The notes under the pieces are model-generated. The model had not been told where the DNA came from, ran no database searches, and worked only from the letters and a program-made list of their open reading frames with translations. Shown one piece after another: positions 33,951 through 44,839 of a stretch of 64,000 nucleotides of DNA; within the stretch, counting starts at the first letter, position 1, and the number at the start of each line of letters is the position of its first letter. The position numbers and the translations under genes are program-made. The DNA is from Terfezia claveryi (lineage: Eukaryota; Ascomycota; Pezizomycetes; Pezizales; Pezizaceae), in assembly GCA_015179025.1 (NCBI GenBank), contig WHUX01000234.1:1-64000 (forward strand), written 5' to 3'.

Positions 33951-34390
33951 TTAAGAGACGAGGTGTGCCATTACGGATCTTGTCCTTTGCTTTCAACTCC
34001 AAAACACCATAGACTGCCTAATGATGTGCGTCACTTGCTTCTTCCAAACAAAAGGCAAAATCCGGTTCACCCCGACACATAGCTTCTTCAATGCTTGCAA
34101 CGTAGGCTTATACATTTTCTCTTGTGTTTTCATGCCCCTTTCCATCGGCAAAGCCCTGGCTTTAACCATATCCCTGCCAGAGAGTTCATGAGGTAACTTT
34201 ACAGGAAGAGTGTCGGTGCTGCATTGCTGGAAAATCTGTTTCTTCCAACTCGACAGCCAGAACGTATTCTAGTTGCCGCTTGCCGTTTTCCTGCGTGAGA
34301 GCAACAAGGATAACGGGAAGGTGCTTAAAGCAGCTCACTCCTTGGCATAGCAGCATTCTAGAGCAGCCTAAAGTAGACAAGCTGTAGGCA
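33951..34390 (-). pseudogene. Unrecognised coding remnant
   Basis: Two adjacent minus-strand frames have coding-like content: FKHLPVILVALTQENGKRQL (about 34340-34280), then after a frame change MVKARALPMERGMKTQEKMY (about 34170-34110) ending FVWKKQVTHIIRQS. No family is recognised. Confidence 0.3.
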
Positions 34391-34489
34391 GCAGACTTCG
34401 GCAGCAGACTAAGGTAAGCTATAGCCTACAAGGATCCGGATGGGCCTATTTGTATCCGATAGTTATTGAATTAGGACAGAAGGATCATC

Positions 34490-34915
34490 GCCAGCGGTCA
34501 TCTGCATGGCGAAGGAAACCGACACTACACAAGGGTTCCAGAAGATTAGGGGACTCTTCCGCGCCACAGCTTACTACTGAAAGAGATGTGGGTTGAAATC
34601 AGTTGAGTTTTTCCGCCTGCGTGTGGGGGGGCCTGTTTCGGGGCTCCAGTCAGGTCGGGTTCATCGGCCCCCCTCATTTGAGGACAGCACGGGTGTTTAA
34701 TAACGAGTTTCCTGCCTGAGTTCAGCTTGCAATGGACCTGGCAGATTAACCTTCATTGTTCTGATTGTTTCCCCGATTCTACCCCTCCAGACGCCAACTT
34801 TGAACCCCCAAATTCAAGCGTCCCCGATGCCTGTACCTCGGGTTTCTGGGAGGCTCACCATGACCCCTGTTTTGGTCCGCATACGGGGAGCGAGTATTTA
34901 AAAAAAAAAAACAGA
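34490..34915 (+). mobile_element. Non-autonomous LINE derivative with A-tail
   Basis: Begins with the LFRATAYY end of the ORF1 fragment (34543). It continues with CCTGCGTGTGGGGGGGCCTG and GGGGCTCCAGTCAGG and ends in the LINE 3' tail with A-run at 34899-34911. Same layout as 31340-31815 and 44840-45870. Confidence 0.55.
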
Positions 34916-35079
34916 AAAAAGGTATGGATCTCAATATGCGGAGGCGCAAAGGCGCAAAGGCAAAACTATAGCGGCCGTGCTATCCACATAGTTCTCCACT
35001 GATTCAACACAGTAACTAGGTCTGGTCCACTACCAGTCACTATCCGACTCCCAAAAAAACATTCAAGCGGTCCAATATG

Positions 35080-35925
35080 GGAGTTTGGGGAACGAGGCGG
35101 ACATCAAATCAGCTCTGTTCCAGTCAGCAGGGAGAAGATATGTCAAAATTTCCTGGTGAGGGGCCACGCAGGTAATGAGAAGGCAGATCAGAGGATCCAC
35201 CCGCACGGTGACGGAGGGGGCCTACGCCAAAAAAGTTTTGAAAGGAAGCAAGGACGAGCACGGGGTACGGGAAACGGAGATGCAAGTGGAACTGACGAGC
35301 CTACATCTATCTGCGCACCGACTGGCTCCGACAGAAGAGCGGCTACACCACATCCGCAAATGGGAAACCACTAAATGTGCTTGGGATTACCCACTGGAAA
35401 ACATCAACATATCACCGTCGAATGTACATGACTCGGTCGGGCAAGGGCTCTTATATTTGGTAACAGGAACACTTGGGCGGAGCTAGACAAGGCGGACGAG
35501 CAACGAGGGAGGGGATATTTCAGAGGCCCTGGAACCCTTCTTCGACCTGTTACGCTGACGCACGAGGTCAATGTATGCGGGGAGTACATTTCACGAGTAT
35601 CCTTATTGTGTCACATTTCTATTATCATACGAGTCCAACGGGCGGGGGGGGTTGAGGCGATGTTTCAAGAGTTTCCTTCACCGGGTTTCCTTATTATTTC
35701 ACGGGTTCATATCGAGTTCCCTGGCCAGTCGGAGTTCAGTCAGGCCCTCGGGGTCATCCGGCGAAAGCCGCAGCATGGGAGTCCCCCCCAGTCCTTGTAC
35801 CATAGCTTGCGATAGACCTGGCACGTTAACCTGCCTTGCTCTCAATCCATCCGGTATTCCCGGTGCCTCATCATGGACCCTCTTCGGGTACGCTTACAAG
35901 TAAGTAATGAGTATTTATAAACAAA
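35080..35925 (+). mobile_element. LINE fragment: RNase H end plus 3' tail
   Basis: RRYVKISW (35130) then a stop, then HAGNEKADQ remnants correspond to the WxRGHxGNEKAD motif of LINE RNase H. A C-terminal tail follows (LHHIRKWETTKCAWDYPLEN, about 35345), then the LINE 3' tail from about 35700 with an A-rich end near 35925. Confidence 0.65.
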
Positions 35926-36009
35926 AGAATTAGGAAAAAGAAAGTTCTATTATCTCCGAACCAGCCTAGTGAGCTGTTCTGAACATACTACAATACGGCC
36001 CACCCAGCA

Positions 36010-36480
36010 ATGGGCCGCTACTATAGCTGGATGATTCGAATATTGGATATATCGCCGGCTGAATTCCAGGTGGAGACGGCGCGAATGTTGGATATATCGA
36101 GGGTGCAAGTTCAGGGTAACACGGGTTTGGTGGATATGCACAAATACGGTGGCCATATTGCTTGGTGGTTGCACGTCAACCTGGCAAATGGGCGAATATA
36201 TAGCGGGTTGAATATCCACCTGGGGACGGGGCGAATATTGGATATATCGGGGGGGCGAATCCAGGGTAACACGGGTTTGGTGGATATGCAAAAATAAGTG
36301 GCTTGGTGGTTGAACGTCAAGCTGGCGAATAGGCGAATATGCATATACCGCAAGCCGAATATCCAGCTGGGCAAGGGAGGAACTATTGGATATATATTAG
36401 GCTGAATAGAAAGCTGGGGAAGGGGTGAATATTGGATATATCGCAGGATGAACATTAAGCCGGACAAATGGTAATATAGC
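36010..36480. repeat. Degenerate repeats related to the foldback element
   Basis: Units such as GGCGAATATTGGATATATCG and GGGTAACACGGGTTTGGTGG recur. The same GGATATATCG...CAGGGTAA motifs are found in the arms of the element at 29882-31310. Confidence 0.65.
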
Positions 36481-36899
36481 AGGCTGTGGACGGAGTGGAG
36501 GAGAAGGCGCGAGGGACAAAGGAGGGTGGCGGGGACAGGAATGGGCAGGATAATAATATGGGAGAGCAGGGCAAGGGTCAACTATATTCATTGCAGAACT
36601 GGAAAGGGGAACCTCCAGTCCTGGGCATGCTAAACTGGATGACTCTGTTGACCCCAATTGCCGAAGGTATGGCGAGCAAGTAGAGACAGGCAGGCACGTA
36701 GCCCTGGCGTGTGTACACGGGGAAGGGATGGGCAGGAGATGGAGTACCTGGGTGGAGGTATTGACCGAAAGAGGTGGGTAAAATGGGAGAAGGGATATCA
36801 TGGTTGATTTAGGTGAGACCTTCTTTGCTAGCTTGGACCTGCGGTGAGCGGAGGGCCCAGGCAAGGAGACAGTTAGGGGTGGGTGGCGAGGCGGGAGCC

Positions 36900-37201
36900 T
36901 CATCGACGGGGGAGTAGATGGTGTAGTTGGGAACCATCCTGGTGAATGCAATTGCGTTCGTAGGTTCGAATCCTGCCTCCCTCAAAAGATTTCCTAACAG
37001 CCGAGGAGCACGGGTTTGTCCTAAGGAGGTTTCCCCGTGTTTAGTCAGTGAAGTTCATACTGAGACTAGTCCGAATGGGCCTCAGTAGTGGAGGATAGGG
37101 GTGCGCTCTGAATCCACCCGGGTTTCTGGATGGCTCATCATGGTCCCCTCATTGGGACCGAATATGAGTAAATGAGTATTAAAAAAAAAATTAAAAAAAA
37201 A
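36900..37201 (+). mobile_element. tRNA-derived SINE sharing the LINE 3' tail
   Basis: A pol III box A (TGGTGTAGTTGG, 36919-36930) and box B (GGTTCGAATCC, 36963-36973) are spaced as in a tRNA. A tRNA-unrelated body follows. The last part (TCTGAATCCACCCGGGTTTC onward, 37110) equals the LINE 3' tail, then an A-rich end at 37178-37201. Tail sharing is how SINEs borrow a LINE's RT (known for other SINE/LINE pairs; inferred here). Confidence 0.7.
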
Positions 37202-37399
37202 AAGACAGGCGTATTGGAGGCAGGGTCAGACAGGGGGCGCGGCGGCGGAGGAAGGGGGATTTTTTCATATGTATTTCCTTGGTTCGGAAGGCAGGGAGTT
37301 TATGCAGTTTGTTGTCCCGTGGATGTACCGAGTCTTTTAAGAGGAGGGAACGGGCCGTCTCATAGCCTTGGGCTTCATAGACGTATAGACTTCACAAAA

Positions 37400-37871
37400 A
37401 AAAAAAGAAAAAGAAACTACGCACGACCAACAATGCTATAACAGCAATCAGTAGTGTAAGAGACTTGTCAGCTAAAGTAATGAGAAGGATTGTTGTTCGT
37501 GGGTTCTTCTTTTTCCAAGCCTTAAGGAAAGTAGAGTCAGTAAGAGTGGAAGATGTGCCCTCGAATAGGTAAGTCTTCCAGGTCATAAGAGTCCAGTAGG
37601 AGTAGAAATTGTTCAGACTAAGCGTGATAGCCTGCACCATCATCTGATAGCCTTTTGATATGTTCAAGCCTACTCAAAATAATGTCAACTTCGTACTGTG
37701 AGATTTGTCTCTGACAAGATTCGGGTTAATTCTCTCTGATCTTTGGCTTTTGTTGAATGATGTCATTCTTGGAATTATATAGTATTTTGATGTCATGGCT
37801 AGAAACAATATCCCCCGTACATTTTCAATTGCCTGGTTGAAAAAGGAGGCCAAACGCGGACACGTCGACAT
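37400..37871 (-). pseudogene. Unrecognised minus-strand frame with one stop
   Basis: One frame runs from ATG 37871 to about 37400 with a single TGA near 37674. It contains LASFFNQAIENVRGILFLAM and ends with a hydrophobic stretch. No family is recognised. It may be chance or a fragment. Confidence 0.25.
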
Positions 37872-37919
37872 AAATAGCCACTACATATCTTCTTCCCTCC
37901 TGGTAGTTTCGGTGGTAAT

Positions 37920-38235
37920 ATGCAACCAAATACGAGGTGGGGGTGTTCCGGCCCAGCTGCAAGAACTCAATATTCGCGAGAGGCCCAGGCCACTCTGGAG
38001 AACATGAGAGCGCATAATTACCCAAGTAAGTAAAATTGATATATCGTAGATATGTTCTGTCCTGCCCAGGAATTTTGCTGATTTGCGAATGGGACGTCCC
38101 ACCCGGGAACCCACAGGATTCTTGGGGAGGGATGTTCCACCCGCGAATACTGTCCTGCCCGGGAATGCAAAAATGAAATTCCTCCGTAGGACAGATCATG
38201 AGTTGTCCTCCCCGGGAATGCGATAACCAAATGTA
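37920..38235. repeat. CCGGGAA-rich repeat related to the LTR at 51785
   Basis: GTTCCGGCCCAGC...CAATATTCGCGAGAGGCC followed by GCGCATAATTACCCAAGTAA matches 51828-51965. Nearby CCCGGGAAT words are reiterated through 38235. Confidence 0.55.
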
Positions 38236-39600
38236 GTAATTCAGTCAGGGTAGAATACCGAAATAGTAATGAGTGTTAAAAAAAATTAAAACAAAAACAG
38301 GGAAGATGAAGTAAATCAGTGCGGACGAACATGAATTGTACTCAATAATAAATTTTCACCGACAATGATTATCAGCGCGAATGAACACGAACTGTACTCT
38401 AGAATAAAATATCACCGACAATAATTATCGGTGCGGGTGAACATGATAGTTAGCTCGGGAGGAAAGGACTCATAGGGACGGTGATTTCGAGGTCATATGG
38501 ATGGGAATATTCAGGTCGTTTTTCACGGGGATACTAGGCTCAATTTGGAATTCGAGGCTCATATGGATGCGAATATTCAGGACTGAAACTGTTGGTACTT
38601 TCGGAGGTATTAATCAACAGGCAGAATAGGTTGCTGCATGCTTTGAGCAATTCGTGATTATAGATAACAGCATCTTCATTGAATTTCAACTATACTTCTG
38701 CACTTTCCGCTACTCCAGGATCTTGTACAGTTACTTGTCTGTAACTTCTGCAGTTTCTAACGTAATAATATCAGGATCCGGAGCACTAGCCAGCAATTTA
38801 AAAACACTCTTGTGGCTCTCTACTCCCTCCAGGTTTACTTACTTTCCTCCTTCGGAGATTTTGTGCTTGGGGGGGGAAAAATGGATACGCCGCCCCAGCG
38901 CTGCAAATGTGCTTTACCAGATCCTGAGTTGAACGGGACGGCCGGGGTGAGATTGGTATAGCTAGGTTGTTTAACTGTTTTGTGTTTTTAAACTCTGCAC
39001 CTATTATTCACCTTATCCCTCCAAGTTTGTTATTTGGCAACACTAGTTCAGGCATACGGTACAGTACCATCTTGTGACTTGACAATCTGTGCGCTCGGTA
39101 GAACTATAGGCTATCCCTATGCATGATGCTGGCCGTTTTGAGGTGGAACTGACTCGGAACTTAAGTTTCAGGGGCGTTTGGCCAGTACCTGCCCACAGGG
39201 TAACCCCCCCCCACAGCACCACCGGCTGCATCCATTCACTTCCTCCTCACCGTTTGCGAACCCTACCACCCCCGTCACCATAGGTTTCTATCGTCTATTC
39301 TTCCGCTACCTATGATCAAACGCTTGGTTGAGTTGATAGACAAGTGTATGTAACTTGGGGATTTAATGTAATGGCGATCGCCACCCCTTCAACTATATAT
39401 CCTGAACGCAGGATTGTGCACCGGCTACATTCCCAGAACCATGGGCATGCGGGATTCAAGACAGCATGTGAGCAGATAAATGGATTATTGAGTAGAGATA
39501 CAAGTGTATGTTATACTGTGCAAATTTGATAAAGAATAGAATAAGGAGAGAAGTAACTTGTTCCACAGACGTACCATGGATAGAGGGTAAAGAGCCACAA
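38236..39600. other. Intergenic DNA, nothing recognised
   Basis: A short duplication (GAATGAACACGAACTGTACTC-like units at 38320-38440) is the only structure seen. Confidence 0.4.
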
Positions 39601-39626
39601 AACCGTTGAATGTCTCGTCCCTCTAC

Positions 39627-40435
39627 TTACCATCCTTTCTCAACTTTCCTCCTCTTGACTCTGGTCTGGTCATTCTGGTCATTTTCCACATCCACGTCCA
39701 GGAGTACACCTCCCACATTCTGTATGCCTATGGTTGCATTGTGATTTTCCTTAGTCCCATTGTCCAACTGTGTCCAATCATCATCCTCCGATTCCTCGGC
39801 CACCTTACTCTGCCATCCATCGAACCCCACTCCCTCAGTTAGCAGATACCCCCACACCCACACCGTCATAGGCACATTTATCCAGATTGTTCCTCGTCGA
39901 TTCTGGGGAATTTCATTGGGGGAGGCCAAATCGTCGAGGTAGAGCGTAAAGTATTTATTTTGCTGGGTTGTACAGATAGCGGAGCGGGGGATTGGAGTGT
40001 GGTCTTGTAATACGTGGAAGGTAGTGTGGGTCCCATCACGGAAATCCGAGAGATATTCCCAAATCCAAGTATCGAAAAGCTGTTTGGTTGTGATGCTGTG
40101 TGTGGAGATACATACTAGGATAGTACAGGTTGGGCGATTGCGAACCGTGTGTTCACGTTTCAATTCTCCGGTAGTGTCATACTTCTCATTCCGCCAAATT
40201 TCCACTGTTAGTACATTTGATTGTAGAGCTGCCTTGGACAGAAATGAGGTGGGATCTGACGCAAGATCCCGATTGACATTGAAATTGTTCTTCTCAAATG
40301 CTTGTCGAAATGCAGGGAGCCAGTGTTTTGAAAGGCTGTCTTGGGTTTGGTGTTAGGCGCGGTGACTGCGCGCCGGGCGGTTGGTTGCCCACTGGGATAC
40401 ACATCACAGGCCCCCATCATTGCATAGGCGGCCAT
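39627..40435 (-). CDS. Unrecognised protein, two exons, apparently intact
   Basis: ATG at 40435 begins a 35-nt exon (MAAYAMMGACD). A 65-nt intron at 40336-40400 (GTATCC donor, CCTAACAC branch site, ACAG acceptor) joins it in frame to a long second exon ending at 39627, giving about 247 residues. Features include HWLPAFRQAFEKNN, EIWRNEKYDTTGELKREH and a Trp-rich segment (WVWGYLL), then an acidic stretch and a basic C-terminus VKRRKVEKGW that could be a nuclear localisation signal. No family is recognised. It is one of few frames in the window without nonsense codons, so it may be a host gene or a recent accessory gene. Confidence 0.55.
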
Positions 40436-40764
40436 GGTTTAGCGCAAGTACCTCACTTCCATGGGCGAGTGTAACAGCTGTCGAGAGTAAGACTGCCGGG
40501 CTTGTAGAGGATCGTGGTATGTATCTCGTACGTGTACGTTGTGGAGTACTTAGTACAGGGGAACAGCTTGGTTGATGTGGTAGGTTGTTAAGGAATGTTA
40601 AGACCAGGGTGTGTTTACTCTCTATACATATACAGCTTTCTTGAAGGGTTTTCTCGTTCTCTGTGAAAGCAATTCTGTTTCCAATGCTTTTATCCTCCAG
40701 CCCTGGCAGTACTAGAAAGACCGGTACTCTCTATTCCTCCGGGCAGGCTGGCGGTGATCTACGC

Positions 40765-41110
40765 TGAATTTGCCAGCAAAATATATATGCCTCGTAAAGA
40801 TATAGAGATTCATTGACATGTGCATTTCGCAGGATGGGTTTGGATGGGTTAATAGATGAATTTTTGAGTGGCATCTAATATTCCGAGGACAAGCAACTGA
40901 CCCGCAGTACTGACCAAGTCTTGGGAATATACATGAATTGAGGTTTGAATGGCATAATCTAGGGTGTATAGATGCGGTTTAAGTTCCTTAAAAGTGATAA
41001 AGCGATTAGTCTGACTTTGGAAGGTGAGCGAGAGTTAGTGCACTTTTCCAAGATATGTTTGTATTGAAACCCGAACCAGCCTGAGCCACCCTGAACTCCT
41101 GTAGACTAAT
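40765..41110. repeat. Partial copy of the 47-kb foldback arm
   Basis: From GCCAGCAAAATATATATGCC to GAACCAGCCTGAGCCACCCT it is closely similar to 47235-47585 and, inverted, to 48530-48865. It lacks the terminal inverted repeat. Confidence 0.75.
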
Positions 41111-41174
41111 ACTGGTGGACCCGGCCTCTCACGTTCAAGAGCCTGGGTTCGAGGCTAACGTGGATGGTGGAGGT

Positions 41175-41305
41175 TTTTTTGAATGCAGCGTGCGCTGAAC
41201 ATATATTGACATTGATGCATGCGACGGTGAATTAGCGTGAGCCTGGTGAATGGAATGGGGTCTTAGTGCAGTTGGTGTTTGGAATGTTCCAACTGCCAAT
41301 TCGTC
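41175..41305 (+). repeat. Inverted partner of 29625-29770
   Basis: Begins GAATGCAGCGTGCGCTGAAC and contains TTGGTGTTTGGAATGTTCC. See the entry at 29625. Confidence 0.7.
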
Positions 41306-41327
41306 CTCGCCAGAAAGCTCAATCAGT

Positions 41328-41356
41328 ATCCAGCACTAGTCTCGATCATCCAGCAC
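41328..41356. mobile_element. 11-bp micro-insertion with 9-bp direct repeats
   Basis: ATCCAGCAC occurs at 41328-41336 and 41348-41356, separated by TAGTCTCGATC, which equals the first 11 bases of the hairpin inserted at 42031. Confidence 0.7.
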
Positions 41357-41468
41357 CAACACCACCATATCCCCTCCGCACCCCGTCAACTCCCAGCCGT
41401 CTCCCACACTTCCATTCTACTTTACCTATAGAATTATTCCTCGCCTATCTGGAACTGTACGGTCAATA

Positions 41469-42578
41469 ATGCCGAAAGCACCTTTGTTTCGGGCACCCCC
41501 CCCACCGAACAGTGGCCCTCCCCATCCATTGTGGCCCTCCCCATCCATTGTCCTCCTTGCCACCGGTTCTATTTGGGGTGCATGCCCAATAACAGTCTAC
41601 AACATCGATCGATCCGCTTCAAATGCACGGAACAAGCACCGAATAACTCGGTTATACTTTTCCGACTGCCTCCAACTATTCGACAGGGACGAACACGGCG
41701 AGGTACAGTTCCGCCTGTGTGAGCGTCTCTGTGACGGAGTCCTGTCGACTCCCCGGGGCTATCAGCATGTAGCCATCGTTTTTGGTAGGCTCCGTGCCAT
41801 GGCAGGGGGAAACTGGGAACTAGACTTGGAGAGCGACCAAGATATTAAAAGGGCCGCGGAGTATCTACAGCAATTCCAGAAACTTATTCCCAAGGTATCA
41901 GATAGAGCCCTTCCACAGTTTTCAACACCGACTGGAGAGGAGCGTACAGCCGCCAATGAGATCTTTCAGCGGGTGTTCTTCCACAGCCAAGCAGTGGACG
42001 ATCACAAACTAGTCCCTTGTTACCCAGAGGTAGTCTCGATCAGACCCTCATAACTACGAGGGTCTGATCGAGACTACCCAGAGGTGCTTCGTTACCTCTT
42101 ACACAAGTTGCACGAGCTATTGATGGATGGGCAACGAGCCATTACCCGTCAGAGTGCTCGGAGAGTGGTGTCAGAAGCCTGAAACAACGCCAGTGCAATA
42201 CTCCCAACTCCAGGACGGCTGCCACTAGTCGAGGTAGACCAGAACTTCAATATCCTCAATACTCAGAATATGGCAGAAGTGACAGGCCGAATGGCCACAC
42301 TTACTATTCCATCAGCGCCCTCAGCAACACCCTCCGCTTCAAGCTCGTCCAGCGCCTGTGGGACTGCGGTCCAATTGATCGTTCACAGCATGGAGCATAC
42401 CAAACCAAACCTGGTGAAGCCCGTCTTCAACCTTACAATCATGTCATCCTTCGAGGATCTCCTCAGTGCGATACGTGGTGCTTGGTCGATAAAAGGTAGC
42501 ATTGGAGGAGCAGACATATGTGTCCTGGAGCACCTGGGCTCAGCAGCACCATTATATCAGCATGTCCGTATTGGGTGA
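41469..42578 (+). pseudogene. Unrecognised gene broken by a hairpin insertion
   Basis: One frame of about 370 codons runs from ATG 41469. It has two breaks: a TAA inside the 46-bp hairpin inserted at 42031 and a TGA at 42180 (one step from CGA). The insert plus duplication adds 54 bp, so frame is kept on both sides. The sequence has a proline-rich N-terminus, then helical regions (YFSDCLQLFDRDEHGEVQFR, LRYLLHKLHELLMDGQRAIT), then a Ser/Ala-rich linker. No family is recognised. A gag-like ORF1 of a retroelement is possible, because LINE-like sequence follows. Confidence 0.45.
42023..42084. mobile_element. 46-bp perfect hairpin with 8-bp target duplication
   Basis: The insert 42031-42076 has 19-bp arms TAGTCTCGATCAGACCCTC and the exact complement, around ATAACTAC. 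CCCAGAGG flanks it at 42023-42030 and 42077-42084; the total direct repeat is 11 bp, TACCCAGAGGT. Confidence 0.85.
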
Positions 42579-42940
42579 GGGGGGGGGTTGACTGCCATGA
42601 GCGTAACATCAGAAGAGGGGAACCACCTTGACAGGACGAGCGCTTGGTCGGATCTCAACAACCAGAGCACCGACAGACAAGAGGATAGCACCACGAGATA
42701 GCCCTCGCTGTCCACATCAAGAATATCTATACAGACCTCGGGGGAACAACTATCGCGACCCTTTCCCCCTCTTCTGAAGCTTTTCGTCTCTTCCTCGCTC
42801 TTCTTCTTCCTCGCTCTCACTGAAATCTCTCTCTCACGGGCATTGGTCCACGATTCCGCGAGAGCACTCAAACCAAGTCGGCACCACCAATCAGGGAAAT
42901 TATAACTCCCACACCAAACCACAGCCAATCGACGACAAAC

Positions 42941-44645
42941 ATGCCTCAGAAAAAGAGTGAAAGACAACCCGGGCAAGCTCGACAAGCGTAACCCACCACG
43001 CAAGACTCAGGTGCCAGTTACCGGGAACCCACAGCCACCTCATCCACAGTTGGCAACAGCCACCACTCCCGCTCAGCCATATCAGCCACCGCCCCTCGAA
43101 ATAGCCACCCAAGTCCACCACGGCACAGATAATGCAGGCCACTGTAGCCAACTACGATACCGACGACGAGGAGTCAATTGAAACCGAGTCAATTGCAAAC
43201 GACACCAACGAGTGCTCCGAAGAGGATCCCCCCGCTACATCAGCAGCCCTTCTATTTGCTCAGAGGATTTATCGCAGCCAGAAGAAGCGGGAGTGGGCGG
43301 TGCGATCCTTCTTAGGCAGCCGCCCCCTGGTGGCTAGCCGGCTGCGGAGTAATTCGTATGCCGGAAGAGAGGAGTAAAGGCCACCGGAGATACTCCTGAT
43401 AACTAACCGACAGCGTGCCTACCAGCTACGCCCTGGCCCACTTGGAGCCCCGAAAAGCTCGAAAACCAACGCTGAGGTCGGAGTGGGAGGGGCGGACAAC
43501 AACTCGGAAACTGACATTTCGGTTCTCGGGGGGTCCGCCCCAACAAAGTCATGAACCAACCTCCGAGGCGGGAATGGGAGGGAACACTCCAAGTCGTGCA
43601 AGTGCTAGGTAGGCTGACAGGTCACCTCTCGGGCATATCTTCGACATATGCTTTGGTTAGTAAGGTGTGGACAGGTGTTGCCTGCCGACGCATCCAAAAC
43701 GTCTTGCGGATTTCATCGGGTCACCTTGTGAGACCCTGAGGGCCATGGGTGTCACAGAGATACAGCTTCCCAAAGAGTTTAGGTCTGAAATACCATTCTC
43801 CATTATGACAATCTTCCGACATACCTTGGTAGCTGGAAAGGAGACTAAAAACTCCCAAGCGGCAGTCACCATCTCGTAGGGGGTTGGTGGGCTCGACAGG
43901 ATGGTTCTAAAGCTGGGGTCGGTCCCAGCGAGCCTCATGCTCCATCCTTCGTTGATCAGGCACTCGTGTGAACTCAATATCTAGGCAGTCTTAACTGTTA
44001 AGCTCCCTTTCAAGTCCTAGTGGTGGCCTCAGGAACTCGTTGCAGCGTGCTCAACTCCCTGCAGTGGTGGGAGCAGAAGGTCGCCATTCCCTATGCAACT
44101 CAGGTATGTGCCACTCGACTGATAGTCTTAACTGCTATACTCGTCCTTCGAGTCCTGGTGGGGGCCCCTGACAGTCGAAGGCTGTAGAGGGTCGAAATAC
44201 ACCTGGGGTCGAGTTAGGGCAGAGACAGCAACTCGTCATAGAGGAAGCACCCCCAGTCGTATATAATAGACCAGCACTCATCATGGGACTGAGCTAAGGT
44301 GACGACTCCTGGAAGTCGAAATACACCTGGGGGGATTTAGGGCAAAGAAAGCAACTCACCGATGATGGAGGGGTAGCATAGTCTGCACTGAAGTGAGCGA
44401 AGCTTTAGCGAAGGGGCTTAAGGTGCAAAGGGTGCATTTAATTCTCATCAGGTATGAAAGTATCATTCCTAATATACTGGGTTAACGCTCCAGACCACTA
44501 TGTGCAAGTGCTATTTAGGATGACAGGTCACTCAAAACCTATTTATGATCAAAATATGAGTCCGAGCATACCTTCCCAGGAGGGTAGGGAGATCATGATG
44601 AGATTAATACCCGGGGGGGGGGACCCTCCCTGGGAGCTGGAGAGA
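42941..44645 (+). mobile_element. 5' portion of the LINE seen at 21.4-26 kb
   Basis: A frame-broken coding start (MPQKKSERQPGQARQA at 42941, then a second frame YDTDDEESIETESIAN) precedes a long segment, 43290-44645, that is the reverse complement of 24690-26035. The last part encodes REIMMRLIPGGG, which continues into the RT-leading region in the other copy. Here homology stops at about 44645. The 43.9-44.4 kb part contains a twice-repeated GTCGAAATACACCTGGGG motif. Confidence 0.5.
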
Positions 44646-44839
44646 TGGTAATGGGTTTGAGTATAATAACACATGCAGAGCAATTTGGTGCTTACAGGAA
44701 CTCATGAAGTTCATAAACCTCGATCTCGAAGCTGTTTTCAATGACGAACCTTTTCGGATTGCCGCTCAAGAGTTTACCATCTTAAATGATTGTGGCGCAG
44801 CATAGGTTAACCGTGCCATACCAATTAGTTCTAGTACCA

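Noticed and set aside
36919..36973. Functional tRNA gene
   Set aside because: Box A and box B are good, but the anticodon arm is poor and the unit continues into a SINE body with LINE tail and A-run.
24690..44645. Giant transposon with 1.3-kb terminal inverted repeats
   Set aside because: The left copy continues into a LINE on its outer side, the right does not, and the inner edge fits LINE 5' truncation. No target duplication was found.
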